A stretch of DNA of 64,000 nt from Janthinobacterium aquaticum (GTDB taxonomy: Bacteria; Pseudomonadota; Gammaproteobacteria; Burkholderiales; Burkholderiaceae_D). The DNA lies in NCBI RefSeq assembly GCF_009208565.1, contig NZ_WFLK01000018.1:60373-124372 (forward strand). The letters are read 5' to 3'. Made by a program: the position numbers and the translations under genes. Positions 47,392 through 57,431 of this stretch are shown here, in pieces (position 1 is the stretch's first letter; each line of letters begins with the position of its first letter). The notes beneath the pieces are model-generated. The model did not search any database. It worked only from the letters and a program-made list of their open reading frames with translations, and was not told the origin of the DNA.

Positions 47392-48353
47392 ACAGGCTTT
47401 GTGGCGGTATGACGCTGGTTGAGCTGTTGCTGGCGCTGGCCTTGGGGGCGGTGCTGATGCTGGGCGCGAGCAGCATGCTGCTGGCGGTCAGCGTCAGCCA
47501 TGCCGCGCAGGCGTCGCAGGCCAGGATGGATGACAGTGGCCGCTATGCGATTGACGCCATGGCGCGCGCCCTGCGCCAGAGCGCCTATATCAATCTGGAC
47601 GCGGACGTCGGTTCCTGGCTGCCGGCAGCCGACGACAGCGCCAACCTGTCCGGCCTCGATGCGCGCAGCCTGGGCAAGAATGCCGAAGGCATCAGCAATC
47701 CCTTGCCTGACGCCATGCATGGCAGCGATGTGCTGGCCGTGCGTTTTCAAGGGGCGGGAGCGGCGCAGGGCGGTGACGGCACGGTACTCAATTGCGCCGG
47801 CTTCGGCGTGGGTGCCAGCGCCAGCGAAAGCGAGCGCGGCTGGAGTATTTTCTATGTTGCCGTTGGCGGCGACGGCGAGGCCGAGTTGCGCTGCAAATAC
47901 CGTGGCGCCGATGGTTGGGGTGCCGATGCGATCATTCGCGGCGTCGACAGCTTCCAGGTGCTGTACGGGCTCGATACCGATACACCGCCTGATGGGCTGG
48001 CCAACCAGTATGTCAGCGCGACCGGACTCGATGCGCGCGACGCCGCGCTGGTGCTGCCGGGCGAGAGCGCGGTGGAGCGCCAGCGCCAGTTACAGCGCCG
48101 CACGCACTGGAAGCGCGTGGCCAGCGTACGCTTGGCCCTGTTGCTGCATGGCGAAGACGACCAGGGTGGAGCGGCCGCGCAGACCGGGCCGCCGCAGTTC
48201 GACCTGTTCGGCGCTGCCTATGCCGACGCGCATGGCGCCAGCGACGCCGGCGTGCGTATTGATGTAGCGAGCTTGCCGGCCAGGCAGCAGGGGCGCTTGC
48301 GAAAGCTGGTGCAGGCCACGGTCATGTTGCGCAACGCCGTACCGCCATCATGA
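47388..48353 (+). CDS. pilW: PilW-like minor pilin
   Basis: 321 residues from ATG 47388; the longer frame upstream lies inside pilV. The prepilin signal is GGMTLVELLLALALGAVLML and the body is the typical PilW size with MDDSGRYAIDAMARALRQSA. It helps prime pilus assembly together with PilV, PilX and PilY1. Overlapping stop/start codons couple it to both neighbours. Confidence 0.9.
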   Translation: MNRLCGGMTLVELLLALALGAVLMLGASSMLLAVSVSHAAQASQARMDDSGRYAIDAMARALRQSAYINLDADVGSWLPAADDSANLSGLDARSLGKNAEGISNPLPDAMHGSDVLAVRFQGAGAAQGGDGTVLNCAGFGVGASASESERGWSIFYVAVGGDGEAELRCKYRGADGWGADAIIRGVDSFQVLYGLDTDTPPDGLANQYVSATGLDARDAALVLPGESAVERQRQLQRRTHWKRVASVRLALLLHGEDDQGGAAAQTGPPQFDLFGAAYADAHGASDAGVRIDVASLPARQQGRLRKLVQATVMLRNAVPPS

Positions 48354-49000
48354 GGCGTTGTTGCCAGCAGCAGGGCGCAACGCTGGTGTTTGCCTTGTGC
48401 ATGCTGGTGGTGATGCTGTTGCTGGGTGTCTCGGCGGCGCAACTGGCGCTGCAGGGTGAGCGCGCCGCGCGCGCCGAGCGCGACCGTCATATTGCTTTTC
48501 AGGCTGCCGAGGAGGCGCTGATGGATGCGCAAATCGATATCGAAGGGCGACCCGGCGCACCGGGCCGCAGCGCCGCGTTCGATAGCGCGGCCAGCTTTGC
48601 TGACGACTGCGCCGCCGTGGCCAGCGCTGGTGCAGGTGGCGCGCAAACCGGCCTGTGCCTGCCTGCCGCCGGCGGCGAACTCGCGCTGTGGCGACAACTG
48701 GCGCTGGACGCCGACGATGCTGGCGCACTGGTCGACTACGGGCGCTTTACGGGCGCCGCCATGGCCAGCGGCGCGGGCATGCTGCCGTCGCGCCGGCCGC
48801 GCTATCTGGTTGAACTGCTGCCGGCGCACCTGCCGGGCGAGGAGGTGGCCGGCGAGGCAGGTGGCGCCGGCGATCTTGCCGGCTACCTGTATCGCGTCAC
48901 CGCCATCGGCTTTGGCGCGCAAGCCGATACCCAGGTGGTGCTGCAGACCTTTTATCGCAAGCGCGCCGGCGGCATGGCGGCGCCGGGAGTGGCGCCATGA
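48350..49000 (+). CDS. pilX: PilX-like minor pilin
   Basis: 216 residues. The start QQQGATLVFALCMLVVMLLL, then GVSAAQLALQGERAARAERD and HIAFQAAEEALMDAQ is characteristic of PilX: the Glu+5 of major pilins is absent, as is usual for this family. Couples the minor pilins to PilY1, whose gene overlaps it by 4 bases. Confidence 0.88.
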   Translation: MRRCCQQQGATLVFALCMLVVMLLLGVSAAQLALQGERAARAERDRHIAFQAAEEALMDAQIDIEGRPGAPGRSAAFDSAASFADDCAAVASAGAGGAQTGLCLPAAGGELALWRQLALDADDAGALVDYGRFTGAAMASGAGMLPSRRPRYLVELLPAHLPGEEVAGEAGGAGDLAGYLYRVTAIGFGAQADTQVVLQTFYRKRAGGMAAPGVAP

Positions 49001-52000
49001 TCCTGCACAAGATTGACCGGCGCCGGCAGTTCTTGTCTCTGCTGCTGGCGGTGGTGGCGGTGGTTATGTCCGGCGGGGGCGGCCAGCAGGCGCTGGCGCA
49101 GGCACAGCTGGTGGACCTGTCGCGCGCCGATATCGGCCAGCACGGCGCACGCGTGCCGCCCAACCTGCTGCTCGATCTGGCGTTGACGCATGCATCGGCA
49201 GGCGCCGCTTATACCGGCGAATATCTGCCGCAACAAGACTATAGCGGCTACTTCGATGCACGCCTGTGCTACCGCTACCCGCTGCGCAGCCAGGACGGCG
49301 TTGCGGTGCCCGACCTGCGCGCTGGCACCGGCTACTTTTCGGTCGTCAAACGCGCGGGGGCGGGTCACGATTGCGGTGGCGACAGTTTCAGCGGCAATTT
49401 CCTGAACTGGGCCAGTACCAGCCTGCTGGACCTGGTGCGCTACGCCCTGAGCGGCGGCGACCGCTTTATCGATGTAGCGGCCAGCACGGTGCTGCAACGC
49501 GCTTATCTGCCGGCCGGCGACGGCGGTCCCGACTTTTATGCCCACTCTGACTATTTTCCGCGCAAGCTGCTGCGCGCCGGCGTGACGGCGGCAACGCCGT
49601 TTAGCGTGACGCCGCTGGCGATTGTGTCGTGCCGAAACCGCCTGCTGTTTGGTGACGGTGCGCTGGCGCCGCAAGGCAGTTGCGATGCGCCGGGCAGGGC
49701 GGGTGCGCTGGGCGTATATCTGGCGCGCGTGCAGGTTTGCGACGCGCAAGAAGGGCCGCTGCGGCCGGATTTATGCATGGCCTACGGCAAACATTACAAG
49801 CCGGTGGGCGCGCTGCAACGCCAGGCCGGGCGCGTGCGCATCGGTGTATTGAGTCCCTGGCTGGCGCCTGCGAGCGCATCAAGCGCATCTGGCGAGTCTG
49901 CCGAGCCTGCATACGGCGGCCCGCTGCGCGCGCCGCTGGCGCACCTGGGCCTGCAACGCTGGCCGGCACCAGGCTTTCAGCCGCAGGACAATCCCGAGTC
50001 CGCCTGGCAGCAATCGACGGGCGTCTATGTCAAGGCAGGCAGCGGGCCGGCCGGTGGCGCCGCGCTTGCCTATCTGAACAACCTGGGACGCAGCGTGCCG
50101 GATCAGCCCGGGCATTACGCCAGCACCGCGCCGCTGGCCGAAATACTGTACGAGTCGCTGCGCTATCTGCAGGGGCGCCAGCCCAGCGCCATCGACATTC
50201 GCCCGCGCGATGCCCTGCCGTTCGAGCGCGCGTGGCTGGACCCGCAGCAGGTGGCCTGCCAGCGCCACACCGTGCTGGCGCTGGCAGACGCCGGCATGGC
50301 AGCTGATCGTTATGTGCCCGGCAATCGCGCCGTCACGGCCGGGCAGGGCGCTGACAGCCGCGCCCGTAGCGTCGACGCCTACAGCACGCCGCCGCTTGAC
50401 GTCATGGCGTGGACCGGGCTGATGGGGTTACTGGAGAGCGGCGGTGAAGGCAATCCCGGCCCTTTGCCGGCGCTGGCGGCGCTTGAGCAGCAGTCGCATG
50501 GCGCCCACGGCGCCAGCTTTTATGCAGCCGGGCTGGCGTACTGGTCGCATGTGCGCGCCATGCGGCCGGGAGGAAGCGCGGCCGGCCTGGTGCCGGTGCA
50601 ATACCATACTGCGGATCTGCGGCCGACGGATAATGGCAACTCATCAGCGATGCCCGCCGTTACGCCACTGCTGCTGGCTGCCAAGTACGGCGGCTTTCTG
50701 GACGACAATGGCGACGGCCAGCCGTTTGCCGTTGCTGGCGCGAATGACCTGCATGGTTTGAATGAATGGAGCGGCGACGGCCGTTGGCCTCGCCATTATT
50801 TGCCCGGCAACGATCCGCAAGCCTTGATTGCCGGCTTGCGCGCGCTGCTTCTGGCAACCGACCGCGCCACGCTGGCACCGACCCTGGCAGGGCCGTCGCT
50901 GCTGGCGCTGGCCAGCGGCGCCGACGACGCGTACTGGTTCGGCAGCCAGCTGCAACTGGGAGACGGCACCATGCAACTGGCGCGCGCTGCAATGACAATC
51001 GGCGCCGATGGCGTTGTCGCGCCAGGCAAGGCGCTGTGGCGTGCGGGCGGCAACGCACCAAGCGCCATGCGGCCCGTCCATACGCCCGACGGCCAGGGCC
51101 GTCTGCTGGTGCTGGACTGGCCGCGCCTGACTGCGCAGCAGCGCAGCCTGTTCCAGCCAGAAGAGGCTGGACAGTCGGGCGCCATGGCGTTTGGCGAGGC
51201 GCTGGTGCGCTATCTGCAGGGTGAGCGCACGCACGAGGCGGGCCAGCCTGGCGGTTTTCTGCGCCGCCGCGCCGGCAGCCTGGGCGCCGCGCCATACGGC
51301 AATCTGGTGTATGTCGGCGCACCGGGATTGAACCGGGCAGGTGCCGACTACCTCGAGCATCGCCAGCGCCTGCTGGGGCGTTTGAAAATGCTGTATCTGG
51401 GTGCAAACGACGGCCTGCTGCACGCCTTTGATGCGGTCAGCGGGAAGGAACTGTTTGCTTATCTGCCGCAGGCGCTGGTGCCGGGCGTGCTGGCTGCGGC
51501 CGTGACCCATGACGATGGCCGGCCCTTGCTGGACGGCGCCGCATCCAGTGCCGAAGTGTTGCTGAACGGACGCTGGGCCACCGTGCTGCTGTCAAGCATG
51601 GGCGGCGGCGCGCAAGGCCTGTTTGCGCTCGATGTGACCGATCCCCTGCGCTTTGCGCAGCAGGGTGCACTGTGGGAGTTCACCGACCTTGACGATAGCC
51701 TGATGGGCAATCTGCGGGCACCGCCATCGGTGGCGCGCATCAATATGGGCGGCAAGGACGGTGCGCGCGCATACCGCGATTTTGCCGTGGTCGGCAGTGG
51801 CTACAACAACACGCAGCCCGACGGCAAGACGCGTTCGGCCGCCAGCGCCGCCGCCGCGATTTTCCTGCTGGCGCTGGACAAGCCGCCAGGCACGCCCTGG
51901 CAGTTGAACGGCAATTATTTTCGGCTGGCGCTGCCGGTGACAAACGATCCGGCGTCAGCCGCAGCCAACCCTGCGCTAGCCAGCCATGCGCTGGCGCCGC

Positions 52001-52878
52001 CGGCGCTGGTGGCCGGCGACGATGGTGCGCTGGCTTATCTGTATGCCGGTGATATGCAGGGCAATGTCTGGCGGCTTGAGCTGGCTGGCGGTTCGCCCTG
52101 GAAGGACGGCGTCGGGCGCAAGCTGGTCTTTGTTGCACGCGATGCGCAAGGCGCGCGCCAGGCCATTACCCAACAGATCAAGGTGGCGCATGCGCCGGGC
52201 GGCGGCTATCTGCTGCTGTTTGGTACTGGCAAGCTGGTGGAGCCGGCCGATATGTGGCCCCCAGTGTTTGCGCCGCAGTCGCTGTATGCAGTGCGCGACG
52301 ACTTGAAGGCGCCGTCGCCCACTCGCAGCCGGGCCGATCTGGTTGCGCGCAGCCTGGCGCAGGCCGAAGATGGCTGGCGCATTGGCGGCGCCGAGCTGCG
52401 CTATGCCGGCAGCGAGACCATGCACGGCTGGGTGCTGGACCTGGCCGGCAGCGCGCACAGCGACGAGCGCAGCGTACACAGCCCGGTGCTCGCTGCCGGC
52501 ATGGCCGTTTTCAACACCGTACTGCCCGGCCGCGACGCCTGCGCCCGGCCCGCCACGCGCATCTATGCGCTCGATGTGCTGAGCGGCTTGGCCGCCGATG
52601 CCGCCGGCGTGATACGGCCCGATGCCGTGACGGGGAGGTTGCTCGACGGCCTGGCGCGGGCGCCGCCGCAATTGCTGGAGCTGCAGCGCAGCGCCAGCGC
52701 GGTCAGCCCGACCGGCCGCGCAGAAGGGCGCAGGAGCTTTGCCGTCGTGCAGCCCGGTGCTGCCGGTGCTACTGGTAGTACATCGTTACGCGTGACCAGC
52801 GGCGCGCTGCCGGTGGGGCGGCTCAGCTGGCGAGAAATCGCCAACTGGCGCGAGCTGCATGAGGCATCGAAGAAATAG
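48997..52878 (+). CDS. pilY1: PilY1, pilus tip adhesin/assembly protein
   Basis: 1293 residues. A secretion signal ends near QQALAQA. The N-terminal region is Cys-containing and variable. A calcium loop candidate DDNGDGQPF lies at 569-577. The PilC/PilY beta-propeller covers about 760-1180, with LKMLYLGANDGLLHAFDAVS and KELFAYLPQALVPGVL as entry blades and AGDMQGNVWRLELAGG later. PilY1 sits at the pilus tip and governs extension, retraction and surface sensing. No von Willebrand A domain with an intact MIDAS is obvious. Confidence 0.92.
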   Translation: MILHKIDRRRQFLSLLLAVVAVVMSGGGGQQALAQAQLVDLSRADIGQHGARVPPNLLLDLALTHASAGAAYTGEYLPQQDYSGYFDARLCYRYPLRSQDGVAVPDLRAGTGYFSVVKRAGAGHDCGGDSFSGNFLNWASTSLLDLVRYALSGGDRFIDVAASTVLQRAYLPAGDGGPDFYAHSDYFPRKLLRAGVTAATPFSVTPLAIVSCRNRLLFGDGALAPQGSCDAPGRAGALGVYLARVQVCDAQEGPLRPDLCMAYGKHYKPVGALQRQAGRVRIGVLSPWLAPASASSASGESAEPAYGGPLRAPLAHLGLQRWPAPGFQPQDNPESAWQQSTGVYVKAGSGPAGGAALAYLNNLGRSVPDQPGHYASTAPLAEILYESLRYLQGRQPSAIDIRPRDALPFERAWLDPQQVACQRHTVLALADAGMAADRYVPGNRAVTAGQGADSRARSVDAYSTPPLDVMAWTGLMGLLESGGEGNPGPLPALAALEQQSHGAHGASFYAAGLAYWSHVRAMRPGGSAAGLVPVQYHTADLRPTDNGNSSAMPAVTPLLLAAKYGGFLDDNGDGQPFAVAGANDLHGLNEWSGDGRWPRHYLPGNDPQALIAGLRALLLATDRATLAPTLAGPSLLALASGADDAYWFGSQLQLGDGTMQLARAAMTIGADGVVAPGKALWRAGGNAPSAMRPVHTPDGQGRLLVLDWPRLTAQQRSLFQPEEAGQSGAMAFGEALVRYLQGERTHEAGQPGGFLRRRAGSLGAAPYGNLVYVGAPGLNRAGADYLEHRQRLLGRLKMLYLGANDGLLHAFDAVSGKELFAYLPQALVPGVLAAAVTHDDGRPLLDGAASSAEVLLNGRWATVLLSSMGGGAQGLFALDVTDPLRFAQQGALWEFTDLDDSLMGNLRAPPSVARINMGGKDGARAYRDFAVVGSGYNNTQPDGKTRSAASAAAAIFLLALDKPPGTPWQLNGNYFRLALPVTNDPASAAANPALASHALAPPALVAGDDGALAYLYAGDMQGNVWRLELAGGSPWKDGVGRKLVFVARDAQGARQAITQQIKVAHAPGGGYLLLFGTGKLVEPADMWPPVFAPQSLYAVRDDLKAPSPTRSRADLVARSLAQAEDGWRIGGAELRYAGSETMHGWVLDLAGSAHSDERSVHSPVLAAGMAVFNTVLPGRDACARPATRIYALDVLSGLAADAAGVIRPDAVTGRLLDGLARAPPQLLELQRSASAVSPTGRAEGRRSFAVVQPGAAGATGSTSLRVTSGALPVGRLSWREIANWRELHEASKK

Positions 52879-52914
52879 CCAGTTTTCCCCCGATAGCGAG
52901 ATGTCCGGTCCGAT

Positions 52915-53409
52915 ATGAAATTGCTTTCCAAACAAGACGGCCGTCAAAGTCGCCACACTAGCGCCTTCACCCTGCCCGAACTGCTGGTCACGCTGGTGAT
53001 TGTGTCGCTGCTGCTGTCGCTGGCGCTGCCGGCCTACCGAGGCCAGATTGTGCGGGCCAAGCGCGTGCAGGGACAGGCGGCGCTGCTGAAAATGATGCAG
53101 CAGCAGGAGCGCTATTACGCGCAGCATAACCGCTACCTGGCATTTTCCGCCGGCGCGAGCGAACCTCAGGCCAGGCAGTTTGCCTGGTGGTCCGGCGAAG
53201 GCGGCGAAGAGGCGGCCGTGCGCAGCGCCTACGAGCTTGACGCCGTCGTCTGCGCCGGGGCCAGCCTGGTGCAGTGCGTGCTGCTGCGCGCCAGGCCGGG
53301 CACCGGGCGGGTCGACCGCCAGTTCAGCGACACCGATTGCGGCATGCTGACGCTGAGCAGCACGGGTGAGCGCGGCAGCGCCGGCCCGGCGACGTTATGC
53401 TGGCCGTGA
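52915..53409 (+). CDS. pilE: PilE-like minor pilin with Ala at the cleavage site
   Basis: 164 residues. The prepilin motif reads HTSAFTLPELLVTLVIVSLL. The residue before Phe is Ala rather than the usual Gly, and Pro follows at +4, with Glu+5 kept. The body AALLKMMQQQERYYAQHNRY matches the PilE/minor pilin family, and paired Cys residues near the end (DTDCGMLTLS, TLCWP) form the D-region. Probably a minor pilin of this cluster rather than the main pilus subunit. Confidence 0.85.
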   Translation: MKLLSKQDGRQSRHTSAFTLPELLVTLVIVSLLLSLALPAYRGQIVRAKRVQGQAALLKMMQQQERYYAQHNRYLAFSAGASEPQARQFAWWSGEGGEEAAVRSAYELDAVVCAGASLVQCVLLRARPGTGRVDRQFSDTDCGMLTLSSTGERGSAGPATLCWP

Positions 53410-53981
53410 TCTCAAAAGACGGCCCGGCTTGCAGGCAGCGCCACGGCGGCCATACTCTGTTAGAGCTTTTGGCCGTGCTGTCGATCACCGCGCTGCTGCT
53501 GTCGCTGGGCCTGCCTGGCATGCACGAACTGCTGACCCGCCAGCGCCTGCGTGCGACGGCTACCGACCTGTTTTCGGCGATCGAGCTGACGCGCGTGCAG
53601 GCCATGGCGCGCGGCAGGCGGGTGCTCCTGACACCGGCCGGTGATGGCGCAGACTGGCGCGCGGGCTGGCTGGTATTTGTCGACCGCAATCACGACCTGG
53701 CCTATGACGCCGGTGACGAGTTGCTGCTGCGCCAGGCGCCGCTGGCTGACGGCATGACGGTGCGCTTTGCCTTTACTTCAGGCACTGCCGCGCCGCCGTA
53801 TATCGCCTACAATAGCGCCGGTCGTAGTTGCAGCGCCAGCAATAGCCTGGCGGCGCGCTGGGGCACGCTGTCCTTGATTTTTGGCAAACAGGAACGACAT
53901 ATTAAAATCAATATGCTCGGCCGCGTGCGCGTATGCGATCCGCAGCAGTCGCTTAGCTGTACCGGCGCCGGCGAAAGCTGA
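53397..53981 (+). CDS. fimT: FimT/GspH-family pseudopilin
   Basis: 194 residues from ATG 53397, overlapping pilE by 13 bases. The prepilin site is RHGGHTLLELLAVLSITALL (Gly-His cleavage), then RATATDLFSAIELTRVQAMA and WRAGWLVFVDRNHD, typical of FimT/GspH proteins. FimT is a minor pilin implicated in DNA binding for natural transformation in some bacteria. Last gene of the pilus cluster. Confidence 0.88.
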   Translation: MLAVISKDGPACRQRHGGHTLLELLAVLSITALLLSLGLPGMHELLTRQRLRATATDLFSAIELTRVQAMARGRRVLLTPAGDGADWRAGWLVFVDRNHDLAYDAGDELLLRQAPLADGMTVRFAFTSGTAAPPYIAYNSAGRSCSASNSLAARWGTLSLIFGKQERHIKINMLGRVRVCDPQQSLSCTGAGES

Positions 53982-54055
53982 GCGTGCACCAATACCGCCG
54001 TGCTTGTACGCCGGGGTTGATGCAGCCCTTGTAACCCTTATTCTGGTAATCACTC

Positions 54056-55156
54056 GTGGAAATACTCAATGATGTCGACGGCATGCGCCTGGCGCTGGAC
54101 TGGGCGGCGCGCGGCCTCTACACCACTACGCCCAATCCGCATATCGGCTGCGTGATCGTGCGCGACGGGCAGGTGATCGGCGCCGGCGTGACCCAGCCGG
54201 CCGGCCAGAACCATGCCGAGATCGAAGCGCTGGCCGATGCGCGCGCGCGCGGCCACGACGTGCGCGGCGCCACCGCGTATGTCACGCTCGAGCCGTGCAA
54301 TCACCACGGGCGCACGCCGCCGTGCTCGGACGCGCTGGTGCGCGCCGGTCTGGGGCGCGTGGTGGCGGCCATGCTGGACCCCAATCCGCTGGTGGCGGGG
54401 CAGGGCCTGGCCAAGCTGGAATCTGCAGGCATCGCCGTGACCACCGGTATCCTGGCCGATGAGGCGTACGAACTCAATATCGGCTTTTTCTCGCGCATGC
54501 AGCGCGGCAAGCCTTGGGCGCGCATGAAAACGGCCGCCAGCCTCGATGGCATGACGGCCTTGCACAACGGCCAGAGCCAGTGGATTACCGGACCCGAAGC
54601 GCGCGCCGACGGCCATGCCTGGCGCGCGCGCGCCTGCGCCATTCTGACCGGCATCGGCACTGTCAAGGCCGACGATCCGCAACTGACGGTGCGCGGCATC
54701 GATACGCCGCGCCAGCCGCGCCGCATCGTGGTCGACAGCCGGCTCGACATCAGCCTGGACGCGCGCGTGCTGGCCGGCGGCGGCACCTGGATCGTGGCGG
54801 CCGTCCCGCATCCGGAAAAGGAAGCGCAACTGCGCGCGCTGGGCGCCGAAGTGATCATGCTGCCCAATGCCGCCGGCAAGGTCGACCTGGCAGCGCTGAT
54901 GCTGGAGCTGGGCCGGCGCCAGATCAATGAATTGCATGTGGAGGCCGGCGCCAAGCTGAACGGCTCGCTGATACGCGAAGGCTGCGTCGACGAGCTGCTG
55001 GTCTACCTGGCGCCCACGCTGCTGGGCGATGCGCAGGGCATGTTTGCGCTGCCGGCGCTGACTGAGCTGGAACACAAGGTCGCCTTGCATTTCCACCAGG
55101 TCAGGCAGATAGGTCAGGATGTGCGTATCCTTGCCAGGTTCATGCCACAGCACTGA
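54056..55156 (+). CDS. ribD: RibD, bifunctional riboflavin deaminase/reductase
   Basis: 366 residues from GTG 54056 (ATG 54083 is possible). The deaminase domain (about 1-145) has zinc ligands H53 in NHAEIEAL and C81/C90 in EPCNHHGRTPPC. The reductase domain (about 150-360) has KPWARMKTAASLDGMTALHN, SQWITGPEARADGHAWRARA and ELHVEAGAKLNGSLI. It catalyses steps two and three of riboflavin synthesis from GTP. The rib genes ribD-ribE form a tight pair. Confidence 0.96.
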   Translation: MEILNDVDGMRLALDWAARGLYTTTPNPHIGCVIVRDGQVIGAGVTQPAGQNHAEIEALADARARGHDVRGATAYVTLEPCNHHGRTPPCSDALVRAGLGRVVAAMLDPNPLVAGQGLAKLESAGIAVTTGILADEAYELNIGFFSRMQRGKPWARMKTAASLDGMTALHNGQSQWITGPEARADGHAWRARACAILTGIGTVKADDPQLTVRGIDTPRQPRRIVVDSRLDISLDARVLAGGGTWIVAAVPHPEKEAQLRALGAEVIMLPNAAGKVDLAALMLELGRRQINELHVEAGAKLNGSLIREGCVDELLVYLAPTLLGDAQGMFALPALTELEHKVALHFHQVRQIGQDVRILARFMPQH

Positions 55157-55196
55157 TTGTTGTACCCGTTATTCTCATCTACTTTATAGGCTTACC

Positions 55197-55820
55197 ATGT
55201 TTACAGGAATCGTCGCCGCCATCGGCAAAATTGAAACCGTGCAACCTTTGGATGGCGGCGCCGACGCCGGCGTGCGCCTCACTATCCACGCGGGCGGCTT
55301 GCCGCTGGCCGATGTGGCGCTCGGCGATTCGATCGCCATCAACGGCGCCTGCATGACGGTGGTGGAAAAGTCCGACACCGGTTTTGCCGTCGACGTCTCG
55401 CGCGAAAGTCTCAACTGTACCGTCGGCCTCGATACCCCGACCGAAGTGAACCTGGAAAAGGCGCTGACGCTGGCCGAGCGCCTGGGCGGTCACCTGGTGT
55501 CGGGCCATGTCGATGGCCTGGGCGTGGTGCGCAAGTTCGAAGCAGTTGGCGAATCGTGGGAGCTGGTGATCGAAGCGCCGCACGAGCTGGCCAAATACCT
55601 GGCCTTCAAGGGCTCGGTAGTGGTCAACGGCGTGTCGCTGACGGTCAACCGCGTCGAAGACCTGGGCACCGGCTGCCGCTTCTCGATCAACCTGATTCCG
55701 CACACCATCGCCATGACCACGCTGAAACACCTGACGGTCGACGCGAAGGTCAATCTGGAGATCGACCTGATTGCGCGCTATGTCGAGCGTATGTTGTCGG
55801 TTGGTAAAGCTGGTGCCTGA
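55197..55820 (+). CDS. ribE: Riboflavin synthase alpha chain
   Basis: 207 residues from ATG 55197; the longer frame upstream is an artefact. Two lumazine-binding repeats are visible: MFTGIVAAIGKIETVQPLDG ... SIAINGACMTVVEKSDTGFA, then HLVSGHVDGLGVVRKFEAVG ... VVVNGVSLTVNRVEDLGTG. Converts two 6,7-dimethyl-8-ribityllumazine molecules to riboflavin. Starts 40 bases after ribD. Named ribC in some schemes. Confidence 0.97.
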   Translation: MFTGIVAAIGKIETVQPLDGGADAGVRLTIHAGGLPLADVALGDSIAINGACMTVVEKSDTGFAVDVSRESLNCTVGLDTPTEVNLEKALTLAERLGGHLVSGHVDGLGVVRKFEAVGESWELVIEAPHELAKYLAFKGSVVVNGVSLTVNRVEDLGTGCRFSINLIPHTIAMTTLKHLTVDAKVNLEIDLIARYVERMLSVGKAGA

Positions 55821-55898
55821 GAACGACTGAATTCAGGTACAGCCGTGCGGTGTACTGCCGCCAAAGGCGCATAATAAGGCTTTCTCTGCGAGCAAGCC

Positions 55899-57431
55899 AT
55901 GGACCCGATCCCGCGCACCACGCTAACCAATACCATTGCCCCCAGCACACGGATCGGTGAAACTGCCGCCGTCACGCCCGCCACGGCTACTGTTGTGGCG
56001 ACGCCCCAGGGGGCGGTGGGGCTGGTCGCTTCGGCTCAAGTCGATATTTCTCCGTTGGGCCAGTTTTTGTCCGGCGTGGCCTTGTCACGACGGCAAATGC
56101 TGGCCTTGCAAGGGCTCGCCGAACAGCCCAATGGCAGCGTCCAGCAGGCCGGCGTCAATGCTGACCTGCTGGCGGTGGCGCAGCAATTGACGCAGTCGTT
56201 TGCCCAGTTGCAAACGAGTGGCATCGACGCCAGCCAGCTGGCCGCTTCCGGCAATAGTCAGAATAACTTCGAGAACAACCTTGCGCAGCGCTATGACCTG
56301 CTATCCGGCGACGGCACCACCGACACGGCCGGTGCGCTGGCGCAAAACGGCAATCTGCTGACCCAGGCTGGCCTGTCGCGCATCGGCATCGACCTGCGCG
56401 GCGAGCAGGTCGATGCGGCAGCGTTGCAGGCAGCGTTCGAAGCTGACCGCGCCGGCACGCTGGACGCCCTGCAGCAAGGCACTGATGTGATGGCGCAAGT
56501 GGGCGCTGTGCTGGCCCAGCAGCAGGGGCAGGCGGCAGCCAGCGTGGTGGCCGCCGACCTGAGCACCCAATCGCCGGTGCAGCAGGCTGATGCCACCACC
56601 GCTGCGATTGCACCCGATGTTCAAGGCTATGCGCAAGCCGAGGTACAAGCTGAGCAGCAAGCCGCTGCACTGGCCCGGCGCCAGCGCGAAGTGCAGCAGC
56701 AGATGGAGAACGAAGAGCTGGTGCAGGACATGCAGTCGCTGCAAACCCAGCAAGCCACGCAGCTCAATCAGCTCAGTGCGATCAACCAGGAGCAGCAAAC
56801 CCGCCAGCTGCAGGACAGCGATGCCGCCACGCAGCGTGCGCAGGCCTTGCAGGATGACCAGCAGCGCGTACAGACTGAACGCAGCGCAAGCGACGAGTTC
56901 GATGCACGACGCGTGGCCCAGGATCAGCAGTTGCAACAGCAGGCTGCCAGCGAGTTCGAGCAGCAGCGCCAGGCGCAGTTGCAGACAGACCAGACCGGGC
57001 AGGCGCAGTTGCAGCAGCGCGCCCGCCAGGCGGCCGATGAGGCGGCGCAGGCGCAACTGGACGCCAGCGAGGCGCAGATCGCCGCCAGGGCGGCCTCAGA
57101 GCGCGCACAGCAGCTGGCGCGCGAGGCGCAGTTGCAGCTCGATGCAGGCCAGGCTGCCACGGCGCAGGCACAGCTGGCGCAGCAAAATAGTGAAGCGCAG
57201 TTGCAAGCGGCGCGCAATGCCGCGCAGGTCAATCCGCCGCCGTCATCGCAAGACCCGTCGGTAGCGGCCGCCATCGCTGCCTACAACCTGACCAATATGG
57301 CGGCCAGTTCCGGCCTGGCCGGCCGTGCGGCAGCGGGCGACACGCAAAAGCCGCTGGTAGCGCCAGTGGCAGCCGTTGAGCCTGCCAAGCCGGTCAACCA
57401 GATCCAGCCCAATATCGATAGCCGCACTTGA
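55899..57431 (+). CDS. Gln/Ala-rich coiled-coil protein of unknown function between ribE and ribH
   Basis: 510 residues, ATG 55899. No signal peptide or membrane segment. Residues 1-240 are Ala/Gln/Thr-rich with a helical stretch LGQFLSGVALSRRQMLALQG. Residues about 245-440 are an uninterrupted Gln/Ala/Glu/Arg coiled coil (EVQAEQQAAALARRQREVQQ and on). The tail is Pro/Ala-rich (PPPSSQDPSVAAAIAAYNLT). It resembles no rib protein. Many relatives carry ribBA between ribE and ribH; here this gene holds that interval. A structural or DNA/surface-associated role cannot be chosen from sequence. Confidence 0.7.
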   Translation: MDPIPRTTLTNTIAPSTRIGETAAVTPATATVVATPQGAVGLVASAQVDISPLGQFLSGVALSRRQMLALQGLAEQPNGSVQQAGVNADLLAVAQQLTQSFAQLQTSGIDASQLAASGNSQNNFENNLAQRYDLLSGDGTTDTAGALAQNGNLLTQAGLSRIGIDLRGEQVDAAALQAAFEADRAGTLDALQQGTDVMAQVGAVLAQQQGQAAASVVAADLSTQSPVQQADATTAAIAPDVQGYAQAEVQAEQQAAALARRQREVQQQMENEELVQDMQSLQTQQATQLNQLSAINQEQQTRQLQDSDAATQRAQALQDDQQRVQTERSASDEFDARRVAQDQQLQQQAASEFEQQRQAQLQTDQTGQAQLQQRARQAADEAAQAQLDASEAQIAARAASERAQQLAREAQLQLDAGQAATAQAQLAQQNSEAQLQAARNAAQVNPPPSSQDPSVAAAIAAYNLTNMAASSGLAGRAAAGDTQKPLVAPVAAVEPAKPVNQIQPNIDSRT

